Shown here: in pieces, positions 52,091-59,223 of the stretch
How positions within the stretch are numbered: position 1 is the first letter of the stretch
Layout: every line of letters begins with the position of its first letter
NCBI RefSeq assembly: GCF_019880585.1
Contig: NZ_JAINVV010000009.1
Span: forward strand, 62,001-126,000
Source: Sphingomonas colocasiae
GTDB taxonomy: Bacteria > Pseudomonadota > Alphaproteobacteria > Sphingomonadales > Sphingomonadaceae
Direction: 5' to 3'
Length of the DNA: 64,000 bases
Position numbers and translations under genes: made by a program
Notes under the pieces: model-generated
What the model saw: the letters and a program-made list of their open reading frames with translations, nothing else
Told to the model about the DNA's origin: nothing
The model's database searches: none

Positions 52091-52859
52091 TGCGCAGCAT
52101 TTCGTCGACAGCGGAGATCATCTTGGAATTCACCTCATAGGCGCGCTGGCATTCGATCATGTCGACCAGCTCCTCGACAACATTGACGTTCGATCCTTCG
52201 AGCATGCCCTGGCGGATCGAACCGCGGCCTTCCTGGCCGGCGACGCCGACCTGCGCCGCGCCGCTCGCGGCGGTCTCGAGCAGGAAGTTGTCGCCCGCCG
52301 CCTGCAGGCCCGCGGGGTTGGCGAAGCTGGCGAGCGTGAGCTGGCCGAGCTGGCTGGGCTCGGTCTCGCCCGCGATCGTCGCGGAAACCGTGCCGTCGAG
52401 ACCGACGGTGATCTCGGTGGCATTTTCCGGGATGGTGATACCGGGCTGGACCGGATAGCCCTGCGCGGTGATGAGCTGCCCTTCGGGCGAGCGCGCGAAA
52501 TTGCCGGCGCGGGTATAGGCGATCTGACCGCCGGGCATCTGCACCTGGAAATAGCCATTGCCGTCGAGCGCGAGATCGAGCGCATTGCTCGTCGTATTGA
52601 GCGCGCCCTGGGTCTCGATCCGCGCGGTGCCCTGCACCTTCACGCCGGTACCGAGATTCAGGCCGATCGCATATTTGGTCTCGCTGCTCGACTGGGTGCC
52701 GGCGACGCGGACGTCCTGATAGGCAAGCGTCTCGAACGACGCGCGATCGCGCTTGAAGCCGGTGGTGCCGACGTTCGCGAGGTTGTTCGCGATGACGCGC
52801 ATCCGCGCGTCCTGCGCTTCGAGCCCGGTGCGGGCGACATGCATGGCGGAAGTGGGCAT
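52071..52859 (-). CDS. flgG: Distal rod protein FlgG
   Basis: 262-residue distal-rod subunit. The N-terminal motif RVIANNLANVGTTGFKRDRA, the GEG-like middle and the C-terminal VEELVDMIECQRAYEVNSK are typical. Starts at ATG 52859, 20 bases after the flgF stop. Confidence 0.96.
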   Translation of the reverse strand: MPTSAMHVARTGLEAQDARMRVIANNLANVGTTGFKRDRASFETLAYQDVRVAGTQSSSETKYAIGLNLGTGVKVQGTARIETQGALNTTSNALDLALDGNGYFQVQMPGGQIAYTRAGNFARSPEGQLITAQGYPVQPGITIPENATEITVGLDGTVSATIAGETEPSQLGQLTLASFANPAGLQAAGDNFLLETAASGAAQVGVAGQEGRGSIRQGMLEGSNVNVVEELVDMIECQRAYEVNSKMISAVDEMLRNANQTL

Positions 52860-52879
52860 GGATCAGTCCTTCGCTGGAA

Positions 52880-53620
52880 TCAGTTGATGCGCATGAGCGC
52901 CGCGCCGCCCTCGTCGAGGTCCTTCGCGGTGGTCAGCATCTTGGTGCGCATGTCGAACGAGCGCTGGTTCTCGATCATCTCGACAAGCATCTGCGCGCTG
53001 TTGACGTTGGATTGCTCGAGCGCGCCGGTGGTGACGCGGGCGTCGAGATCGGCCGGCAGCGCGCCATCGCCGACGACGCGGAACAGCCCGTCCACCGATT
53101 TCGCGATCTGCGTGCCTTCGGGCGAGACCAGCTTGATGCGGTCCACGGTCTCCGGAGCCTTCGGATCGCCGCCGGGCGCGACCACCTGGACCGAGCCATC
53201 GGGCGAGATCGAGACGGAGGCGGAGGTGGGGATCGAGATCGGGCCGCCATTGCCGAGGACGAGATGGCCGTCCCCGGTCTGGAGCAGGCCGGAGGGCGAG
53301 ACCATCAGGTCACCGCGCCGCGTATAGCCTTCCGATCCGTCGTCGGCCTGAACCGCGAGCATCGCCTTGCCGTCGACCGCGAGGTCGAGTGACCGTCCCG
53401 TCTGCACCACCGCGCCTGCCGTCATGTCGGCGTCCTTGACCTCCATGGCGCTCGGCGCGCGGACCTCGAGCATCGGGCCCTTGAGCGTCTGCGCCTCGAA
53501 CGCGGCGCGTTCGGCGCGAAAGCCGATCGTGTTCGCGTTGGCCAGGTTGTTGGCGATCGCGGTCTGCGCGGAGAGCGATCCGCGCAGACCCGAATAGGCG
53601 GTGTAGATCAGGCGATCCAT
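52880..53620 (-). CDS. flgF: Proximal rod protein FlgF
   Basis: 246-residue rod protein with the same terminal helices as FlgG (AIANNLANANTIGFRAERA; MLVEMIENQRSFDMRTKML). Order after flgE and before flgG fits. It starts 5 bases after the flgE stop. Confidence 0.93.
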   Translation of the reverse strand: MDRLIYTAYSGLRGSLSAQTAIANNLANANTIGFRAERAAFEAQTLKGPMLEVRAPSAMEVKDADMTAGAVVQTGRSLDLAVDGKAMLAVQADDGSEGYTRRGDLMVSPSGLLQTGDGHLVLGNGGPISIPTSASVSISPDGSVQVVAPGGDPKAPETVDRIKLVSPEGTQIAKSVDGLFRVVGDGALPADLDARVTTGALEQSNVNSAQMLVEMIENQRSFDMRTKMLTTAKDLDEGGAALMRIN

Positions 53621-53625
53621 GGCGT

Positions 53626-54438
53626 TTAGGTCCGGATGCCGATGATCGTCTGGGTGATCTGCGACGCGGTGTCGATCGCCTTGGCGTTCGCCTGGAAATA
53701 GCGCTGCGCGGTGATCAGGCCGACGAGTTCCTCGGTCAGATCGACATTGGAACGCTCGACCGAGCCCGACATCAGATCGTTGAAGCGACCGTCACCGGGT
53801 TCACCCCAGCTCGGCTCGCCCGACAGGCCGGTCGGCGACCAGTTGGACGATCCCATCTGGCGCAGGCCGGTCGGTGCGGTAAAGCTCGCCATCGCGACGC
53901 GGCCCAGCGTCTGGTTGGTGCCGTCGGCGAAAGTGGCGATCACATCGCCATTGCCGCTGACGGTGATGCCGGCGAACTTGGATCCGTCGGCATTCTCGGC
54001 CGGGATCTGCGCATCGATGGTGGCGCCGGTATCGGCGGTGCCGTCGGGCGCGACCGCGAAGAGCTGCAGGCGATCGTCGGTGCCGCGCTTGATATAGCCG
54101 TCCTCGTCGACCGAGAAGGCGCCGTTGCGGGTGAACATCACCTCTTCCGACGCGGCCGACTTGGTCGCGAAAAAGCCTTCGCCGGTGATGGCGAGGTCGA
54201 GCGCATTGCCGGTCTGCTCGATCGGTCCGTTGGTGAAGCTCTGCGTGATCGATTCGACACGCGTGCCCACGCCCATGGCGAGCTGCGGGTTCGTCGTCGA
54301 CGAGGTCGCGAAGACATCGGCGAAATTGGCGCGGCTGCGCTTGAAGCCGGCGGTCTCGGAGTTGGCGAGATTGTGCGAGACGACTTCGAGCTGGGTCTGG
54401 GCGCTCTTGACGCCGCTCAGCGAGGTATAAAAGGACAT
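53626..54438 (-). CDS. flgE: Flagellar hook protein FlgE (short form)
   Basis: 270-residue hook subunit with intact termini (MSFYTSLSGVKSAQTQLEVV and LVGLITAQRYFQANAKAID). It is much shorter than the roughly 400-residue hooks of enterics, so the outer D2/D3 domains are reduced. FlgF/FlgG-like length raises a rod-protein alternative, but its place after flgD and the FNDLMSGSVERSNVDL segment favour hook. Confidence 0.88.
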   Translation of the reverse strand: MSFYTSLSGVKSAQTQLEVVSHNLANSETAGFKRSRANFADVFATSSTTNPQLAMGVGTRVESITQSFTNGPIEQTGNALDLAITGEGFFATKSAASEEVMFTRNGAFSVDEDGYIKRGTDDRLQLFAVAPDGTADTGATIDAQIPAENADGSKFAGITVSGNGDVIATFADGTNQTLGRVAMASFTAPTGLRQMGSSNWSPTGLSGEPSWGEPGDGRFNDLMSGSVERSNVDLTEELVGLITAQRYFQANAKAIDTASQITQTIIGIRT

Positions 54439-54463
54439 GGCGTATCTCCCTTGAAGGACGGGT

Positions 54464-54730
54464 TCAGGTGGAAGGCGTGGCGGCGTCGCCGCCGAGCTTG
54501 GCGTTGATCAGCTTCAGCGTGTCGTTGATCTCCGAAAGACCGGCCAGGCTGGAGAACTGCGCCATCTGGGCCAGCATCTCCTTGTTATCGACCGGATCGA
54601 ACGGATCCTGCGTCTGCATCTGCGCGGTCAGCAGGCGCAGAAAATCCTTCTGGCCAAGCTGGCTGGAAACCTTCGCGTCAGCCGGAACCGGCGTCGAGCT
54701 GTTCGTCGCGATGACGGAATTGAAGTTCAT
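54464..54730 (-). CDS. flgD: Hook-capping protein FlgD (minimal)
   Basis: 88-residue protein holding only the conserved FlgD N-terminal domain (GQKDFLRLLTAQMQTQDPFD, NKEMLAQMAQFSSLAGL). The C-terminal Ig/tudor-like domains of usual FlgD (over 200 residues) are missing. It overlaps flgC (ATGA). Confidence 0.88.
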   Translation of the reverse strand: MNFNSVIATNSSTPVPADAKVSSQLGQKDFLRLLTAQMQTQDPFDPVDNKEMLAQMAQFSSLAGLSEINDTLKLINAKLGGDAATPST

Positions 54731-55140
54731 TTGCCTAGCCTCATCGTATCGAGCATCAGGGTCTTGGTGGTCTGGAGCACCTCGATCACATTCTGGTACT
54801 GGCGGGCGCTCTCCATCATCTCGACCATCTCCTGGGTCTCATCGACGGGGGCTGCCCACACATCGCCATTCTCGTCGGCGAGCGGGTGATCGGGATCGTG
54901 CCGGCGGATCGCCTCCGCATCGGAGCGGACGACGCGATCGACGCTGACGCTCATCATGCCGGTCGAGCGATCGAGCTCGGTGCGGAATACTGGCTTGATC
55001 GGCTTGTAGACCGCGTTGGCATCGCCGGCGATGCTGCCGGCATTGGCGAGGTTCGAGGCCGAGCTGTTCATGCGCACGAGCTGTGCGGACATGGCGCGTC
55101 CGGCGACGTCGAAGATGGTCATCGGCTTCGCCATCGTCAT
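54727..55140 (-). CDS. flgC: Proximal rod protein FlgC
   Basis: 137-residue rod protein. The N-terminal AQLVRMNSSASNLANAGS and C-terminal VEMMESARQYQNVIEVLQTT are conserved. Overlaps both flgD and flgB. Confidence 0.95.
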   Translation of the reverse strand: MTMAKPMTIFDVAGRAMSAQLVRMNSSASNLANAGSIAGDANAVYKPIKPVFRTELDRSTGMMSVSVDRVVRSDAEAIRRHDPDHPLADENGDVWAAPVDETQEMVEMMESARQYQNVIEVLQTTKTLMLDTMRLGK

Positions 55141-55484
55141 TCGCCCTTGATCGCGCGGGTGAGCGTCTCGACCCGCGACTGGATGAACGACAGGGTGGTC
55201 GCGTAGCCGACCGCATTTTCGGAGAAGGCGACCTGCTCGGTTGCGAGCTCGACGGTGTTGCCGTCCATCGAGGGCATCAGCGGCACGCGGTAGAGTTCGG
55301 CCTTCGCTGTCGCCGCATCGCTGCCGGCGCCGTTCAGGCGCGCGTCGAGCGCGGTCTTGAAGTCGATGTCGCGCGCCTTGTAGCCGGGCGTCGCCGCATT
55401 GGCGATGTTCGACGACAACAGGCCCATGCGCTGCGAACGCACCTCAAGCGCCGCGCCATGAATGCCAAAGAGACTTTCGGCCAT
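55137..55484 (-). CDS. flgB: Proximal rod protein FlgB
   Basis: 115-residue rod protein (VRSQRMGLLSSNIANAATPGYKARDIDF). ATG 55484 matches the family length; the frame remains open upstream without FlgB character. First gene of the minus-strand flg operon, behind a sigma-54 promoter at 55538-55552. Confidence 0.94.
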   Translation of the reverse strand: MAESLFGIHGAALEVRSQRMGLLSSNIANAATPGYKARDIDFKTALDARLNGAGSDAATAKAELYRVPLMPSMDGNTVELATEQVAFSENAVGYATTLSFIQSRVETLTRAIKGE

Positions 55485-55537
55485 CGGCCATGCTCCCAAT
55501 CTGATCCGGCACGGGCCGGACCTTCGCCCGTAGATAA

Positions 55538-55552
55538 GCAACAGGCGTGCCA
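55538..55552 (-). promoter_or_regulatory. Sigma-54 promoter of the flgB operon
   Basis: Minus-strand TGGCACG-CCTG-TTGC, a full consensus match (GG-N10-GC). The predicted start point is about 40 bases before flgB. Confidence 0.8.
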
Positions 55553-55593
55553 ATTCGCGGAAACCCGCTTTTTTCCGTCGATCCCGCCGCGAA

Positions 55594-55621
55594 CCGGCAA
55601 GCGGCCGGCAAGATCTTGCCG
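55594..55621. promoter_or_regulatory. Enhancer-like palindrome between divergent sigma-54 promoters
   Basis: CCGGCAAGATCTTGCCG (55605-55621), preceded by a half-site CCGGCAAG at 55594 and followed by GGCAAGAATTTTCC near 55627. It is identical in core to the fliK copies and sits between the two opposing promoters, in the 316-bp gap 55485-55800. Confidence 0.65.
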
Positions 55622-55718
55622 CATCCAGGCAAGAATTTTCCGCCCTGCCGCCCCCTTGCCGCCCCGCGCCGCTTCCCGCCGGCGCCCATCCGCCCGTGGA
55701 TCGGCCGTTCCCGGCAAT

Positions 55719-55733
55719 TGGCACGCCCCTTGC
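55719..55733 (+). promoter_or_regulatory. Sigma-54 promoter of the mini-stator/flgA operon
   Basis: TGGCACG-CCCC-TTGC, full consensus, about 70 bases before the MotA-like gene and divergent from the flgB promoter. Confidence 0.8.
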
Positions 55734-55800
55734 GAACTCCGCCTTCACGCGAATGTGCGGACGGCCACGGCCGATCCGGATCGCGATGGGAGATTGAAGA

Positions 55801-56454
55801 ATGTCGCTCGACAGGATGTTCGATCCGAACGCGTTGCTGCTGGTGGTGCTGGGCACCCTGGCCGCCACGCTGCTGCGCTCCGGCTTCGGCGAGATCGCCA
55901 ATACCGGACGCGCGCTGGCATCGCTGTTCCGGCCGCGTTTCTCCGAAGCGCGCGCGCGCGCGGCGCTCGCGGCGCAGGCCCGGCACATCGATCGCGAGGG
56001 CATGTTGCGCGCGCCGCTGGCGACGATCCCCGATCGCGACCTTTCCCAGGCGGTGGAGGCGATGCTGCAGCGCCGCTCGATCGACGCGCTGACCGAACAT
56101 CATGAAGCCAGCCGGATCGCACGCGAACGCGTCGCGGCCGACGGCACCCGGCTGTTCAATCTGGCGGCCGACCTGTCGCCCGTGTTCGGCCTGGCCGGCA
56201 CGCTGGTCGCGCTCACGCAATTACCCGCCGGCGGACTGGCGCCGGAAGCGATCTCGGCGGCGGTGTCCTCCGCCGTGCTCACCACGCTTTACGGCGTGCT
56301 CAGCGCCAATCTGATCTATGCGCCGCTCGCCCGCCACATCGCCCGGATCGCCGAACACGAGGAAGCCGGGCGCCAGGCGATGGTGGACTGGCTGCAGGCC
56401 CAGATCGCCCCGTCGCCCGCGATCGTGCGATCAACCCGGACGATGGCGGCATGA
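55801..56454 (+). CDS. MotA/ExbB-superfamily membrane protein (second stator-like subunit)
   Basis: 217-residue protein with an N-terminal membrane helix (about 10-28) and two C-terminal helices (about 118-140 and 148-172). The channel motifs LSPVFGLAGTLVAL and AVLTTLYGVLSANLIYAPLA correspond to MotA TM3/TM4 or ExbB/TolQ. One helix fewer than MotA makes it ExbB-like in topology. It follows a sigma-54 promoter and overlaps the next gene (ATGA), which encodes a small MotB/ExbD-like partner. Placement at the head of the flgA unit implies a motility role, unproven. Confidence 0.75.
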   Translation: MSLDRMFDPNALLLVVLGTLAATLLRSGFGEIANTGRALASLFRPRFSEARARAALAAQARHIDREGMLRAPLATIPDRDLSQAVEAMLQRRSIDALTEHHEASRIARERVAADGTRLFNLAADLSPVFGLAGTLVALTQLPAGGLAPEAISAAVSSAVLTTLYGVLSANLIYAPLARHIARIAEHEEAGRQAMVDWLQAQIAPSPAIVRSTRTMAA

Positions 56455-56873
56455 ACGCGCCCGGCACGAGCTGGCAGATCATGCTGGCCGATCTCTCGAT
56501 CATCCTGTTCCTGACGACCTTTTCGGCGCTGGCGCGGGTGGAGAGCAGTTCGGCCAAGGCTGCGGCGCCCGCGCCTGCCATGGCCCCCGCGCCCACGCCG
56601 CCGCCCGCTCCGCTGGTGGCGGAGCCCGTCGCGATGTGGCGTCCCGGCCCGGGCACGCCGCCGCTTGGCCAATGGCTGAAGGAACAGGCCGTCGATGCGC
56701 GCATGCGCGTCAACATTCATGGCGCCTATCGCCCCGGCCGGCGCGACGCGGTGCTGGCCGATGCCGCCGCCGTCAGCGCCGATCCGGCACTGCAGGGCCG
56801 CGCGGTGCGGCTGATCCTGGAACCCGCCAACACCGACACGATCACCGTGACGCTCAGTTTCGACCAAGGCTGA
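56451..56873 (+). CDS. Small MotB/ExbD-like membrane protein without full OmpA domain
   Basis: 140-residue protein. One N-terminal membrane helix carries an acidic residue, Asp14, in WQIMLADLSIILFLTTFSAL, like the proton-binding Asp of MotB/ExbD. A Pro/Ala linker follows (about 36-60), then a short C-terminal domain of about 75 residues that lacks the recognisable peptidoglycan-binding signature. It pairs with the upstream MotA/ExbB-like protein. It could be a reduced stator, or an energiser of another envelope function. Confidence 0.6.
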   Translation: MNAPGTSWQIMLADLSIILFLTTFSALARVESSSAKAAAPAPAMAPAPTPPPAPLVAEPVAMWRPGPGTPPLGQWLKEQAVDARMRVNIHGAYRPGRRDAVLADAAAVSADPALQGRAVRLILEPANTDTITVTLSFDQG

Positions 56874-56955
56874 TGGAAACATCGGCGCATTTCCTACCGA
56901 AAGCAGACCGACTCTCATGATCCACTTCAACACGCGACAATCGAAAGGCCAGACC

Positions 56956-57471
56956 ATGATCCGTTTGATTCCAGCTCTCGCTCTCGTGGCGGCCGCCATC
57001 CCGGCGCATGCCACCATGCCGACGATCGATCACAATGCGCTCGATCTCGCGGTCCAGCGCTTCACCGGCAACGCTCTGGGCGCGCCCGGCGGCGCCGCCG
57101 CGCCGATCGATCGCAGGCTCCGCCTCTCGTCGTGCGGCGGCGATGTCCGTGTGTCCTGGCGCACGGTGCGCCGCGACACCGTCATCCTCGAATGCCCGGT
57201 TGGCGCCGGATGGAAACTCTTCGTTCCCGTCGTGCCCACCAATGCGGTGATGGGCGCAGAGACCGCCGTGCAGACCGCCAGCCTTGCCGTCGCCAAGGGT
57301 GATGTCGTGACCATCGAGGTCAAGGGCACCGGCTTCACGATCAGCCAGGGCGGACAGGCGATGGAAGCCGGCCCGGTGGGGAGCTGGATCAAGATCAAGG
57401 CCGCCGGCAAGGGCGAGGTCCTGACCTGCCAGGTCCTGCGTCGCGGCCTGGTCAGCATGCCGACCTCCTGA
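56956..57471 (+). CDS. flgA: P-ring assembly chaperone FlgA
   Basis: 171-residue periplasmic chaperone with a signal peptide (MIRLIPALALVAAAIPAHA) and a SAF-like C-terminal domain (VVTIEVKGTGFTISQGGQAMEAGPVG split by short linkers). The final segment contains the family's TCQV-x-RRG-like residues. ATG 56956 follows GAAAGG; an in-frame ATG at 56917 has no better support. It helps FlgI polymerise. Confidence 0.87.
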   Translation: MIRLIPALALVAAAIPAHATMPTIDHNALDLAVQRFTGNALGAPGGAAAPIDRRLRLSSCGGDVRVSWRTVRRDTVILECPVGAGWKLFVPVVPTNAVMGAETAVQTASLAVAKGDVVTIEVKGTGFTISQGGQAMEAGPVGSWIKIKAAGKGEVLTCQVLRRGLVSMPTS

Positions 57472-57478
57472 TCGGGCA

Positions 57479-57497
57479 CGGCCGGCGCCGCCGGCCG
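57479..57497 (+). terminator. Short hairpin after flgA
   Basis: Perfect CGGCCGGC / GCCGGCCG stem with a 3-base loop, 8 bases after the flgA stop. No T run. Confidence 0.4.
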
Positions 57498-57607
57498 CTC
57501 CCGTTCGCCATCCATGAGAACCGGTCTCCGGGGTGCTCCGCGCATCCCGGATCGACCGGTTTTCGCGTTGATTCCGGCCGGCGGACGAACATCGGCGATT
57601 TTGCCCC

Positions 57608-57634
57608 TTAAGTCCTCCGCGCCGCTGCCGTTCT
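57608..57634 (+). promoter_or_regulatory. Sigma-28 promoter of flgMN
   Basis: TTAAGTCC, 11 bases, GCCGTTCT, 36 bases before the flgM ATG. FlgM expression from a sigma-28 promoter matches the known autoregulatory loop in other bacteria. Confidence 0.65.
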
Positions 57635-57670
57635 GGTGTGCTGAAAGGCTTGGATCAGGACTTGAGCAGC

Positions 57671-57949
57671 ATGGATACCTCACCCATCAACCCGGTACGG
57701 CGCATCGCCAATACCAGGGAACAGGCTGCGGCCGGTGCGGCGACACAGGCTGGCCAGCCCGGACGGACGACGACGGCCCGGCCGGTCGTCTCCGCGGAAA
57801 CGCTCGGCACCGATACGGCTCCACCGATCGACCATGATCGCGTGTCGCTGATCCGCAAGGCGATCGCCGAGGGCAGCTATCCCGTCGTCCCCGCCAAGAT
57901 CGCCGATGCGATGATCGCGGCCGGCATATTGCTGCGGACCCCGAAATGA
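57671..57949 (+). CDS. flgM: Anti-sigma-28 factor FlgM
   Basis: 92-residue small protein. The disordered N-terminal half is followed by the FlgM helix (DHDRVSLIRKAIAEGSYPV and ADAMIAAGI), which binds FliA until export through the completed hook-basal body. ATG 57671 is preferred; GTG 57638 would overlap the promoter region. It overlaps flgN (ATGA). Confidence 0.88.
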   Translation: MDTSPINPVRRIANTREQAAAGAATQAGQPGRTTTARPVVSAETLGTDTAPPIDHDRVSLIRKAIAEGSYPVVPAKIADAMIAAGILLRTPK

Positions 57950-58275
57950 GCGCGATCAAGGACAGCCTGCGGCAAATGCTTGCCGCCCTGCAGGACGAGC
58001 GGCAAGCGCTTGCCGCCATCGACCTCGACACCATCATGCTGTGCGCCAATCAGAAATCGGCGCTCGTGGGGCAGATCGCCAGCGCGGACATCGCCGAACT
58101 GGACGACGAATGCCGCGGCATGGTGGAGGCCGCGCACCGGCTGAACGAGGTGAATCGGCAGACGCGCAACCTTTTGGCCGCGAATGTCACCGCCCGGCTC
58201 AACATGCTGACCGGCCGCACCGACGTCTATCGCGCCGCGCCGATGGGCGCGCATATCGCGCGACGCCCCGCCTGA
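57946..58275 (+). CDS. flgN: Flagellar export chaperone FlgN
   Basis: 109-residue helical chaperone for FlgK and FlgL (LRQMLAALQDERQALAAIDL; VNRQTRNLLAANVTARL). Its 5' coding region contains two CGGCAA-N4-TTGCCG palindromes that probably also act as enhancer sites for the next promoter. Confidence 0.82.
   Translation: MSAIKDSLRQMLAALQDERQALAAIDLDTIMLCANQKSALVGQIASADIAELDDECRGMVEAAHRLNEVNRQTRNLLAANVTARLNMLTGRTDVYRAAPMGAHIARRPA
57970..58015. promoter_or_regulatory. Two enhancer-like palindromes inside flgN
   Basis: CGGCAAATGCTTGCCG (57970-57985) and CGGCAAGCGCTTGCCG (58000-58015), exactly 30 bp apart. They lie about 270-315 bp upstream of the sigma-54 promoter at 58286. Confidence 0.55.
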
Positions 58276-58285
58276 TCGGCACAAC

Positions 58286-58300
58286 TGGCACGGCTATTGC
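58286..58300 (+). promoter_or_regulatory. Sigma-54 promoter of the transglycosylase-flhA-fliA operon
   Basis: TGGCACG-GCTA-TTGC, full consensus, 11 bases after the flgN stop and about 55 bases before the transglycosylase start. Confidence 0.8.
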
Positions 58301-58356
58301 TTAATTCCCTTCCGTCCGGACGCACCGTCGCGCCGGGCGAGGAGGAAAATTTGGGA

Positions 58357-59223
58357 ATGCCGCAAGTTCAGCCAGTGGCGAACCAGGCCGCAGTGCGCGC
58401 GGAGATCCAGCGCGCCTCGACCAGCACCGGCGTCGATTTCGACTATCTGCTCGGACAGGCCAGCCTTGAAAGCAGCCTGGATCCGGACGCGCGCGCATCG
58501 ACGTCGAGCGCGAGCGGCCTGTTCCAGTTCATCTCCAGCACCTGGCTGAACACCATCCAGAAACATGGCGGCGAGCATGGCCTGGGCTGGGCCGCCGCGC
58601 AGATCGAACAGACTGCCAAGGGGCCGGTCGTCCGCGATCCGGCGATGCGCCAGCAGATCCTGGCGCTGCGCTTCGATCCGCAGGTCTCCTCGCTGATGGC
58701 GGGCGAATTCGCCAACGACAATCGCGCGACGCTGCAGGCGGCGCTCGGCCGCGAACCCAACGGCACCGATCTCTATCTCGCGCATTTCCTGGGCCCGGCG
58801 GGCGCCACCAGCTTCCTCCAGAACGCGGCGCAGAATCCGGGCATGACCGCGGCCGCGCTGTTTCCCAAGGCGGCGGCGGCGAACCGGTCGATCTTCTTCG
58901 ACGGCAGCGGCGACGCCCGCTCGCTCGGCCAGGTCTACGACATGTTCCAGAACAAGCTGGGCAACGCGATCGAGCGCAATGGCGGCGATACCGGCAGCTT
59001 CGGCGGCTTCGACATCGCGGCGATGAGCCCCGGCGCGATGCCCGCCGCCTATATGCGCCAGCAGCCCCGGCCGATGGACGCCGTCCAGCCGGCGGGACCG
59101 CCGCCACGACCGACCATGGCGGAAACGCTGCGCGCCAGCTTCGGGCTGGACGTCGCCGGCAATGACACCGGCCGCGCCAATGTCCGCCAGGCCTATGCCC
59201 GTCTCCAGGCGTTCAACCTGTGA
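58357..59223 (+). CDS. Flagellar lytic transglycosylase (SLT family)
   Basis: 288-residue peptidoglycan lytic transglycosylase. The catalytic Glu38 lies in LGQASLESSLDPDARAS, and the following SASGLFQFISSTWL is the family's active-site segment. The C-terminal third is Pro-rich and of unknown role. No signal peptide is seen, so it may leave through the flagellar export gate. ATG 58357 is preferred; TTG 58351 is closer to the GGAGG. It probably opens the wall for the rod, complementing the truncated FlgJ. It overlaps flhA (GTGA). Confidence 0.88.
   Translation: MPQVQPVANQAAVRAEIQRASTSTGVDFDYLLGQASLESSLDPDARASTSSASGLFQFISSTWLNTIQKHGGEHGLGWAAAQIEQTAKGPVVRDPAMRQQILALRFDPQVSSLMAGEFANDNRATLQAALGREPNGTDLYLAHFLGPAGATSFLQNAAQNPGMTAAALFPKAAAANRSIFFDGSGDARSLGQVYDMFQNKLGNAIERNGGDTGSFGGFDIAAMSPGAMPAAYMRQQPRPMDAVQPAGPPPRPTMAETLRASFGLDVAGNDTGRANVRQAYARLQAFNL

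Noticed and set aside
55137-56003. N-terminal extension of FlgB to 288 residues
   Set aside because: The extension covers both sigma-54 promoters and the enhancer palindrome and has no FlgB-like sequence; ATG 55484 gives the normal length.
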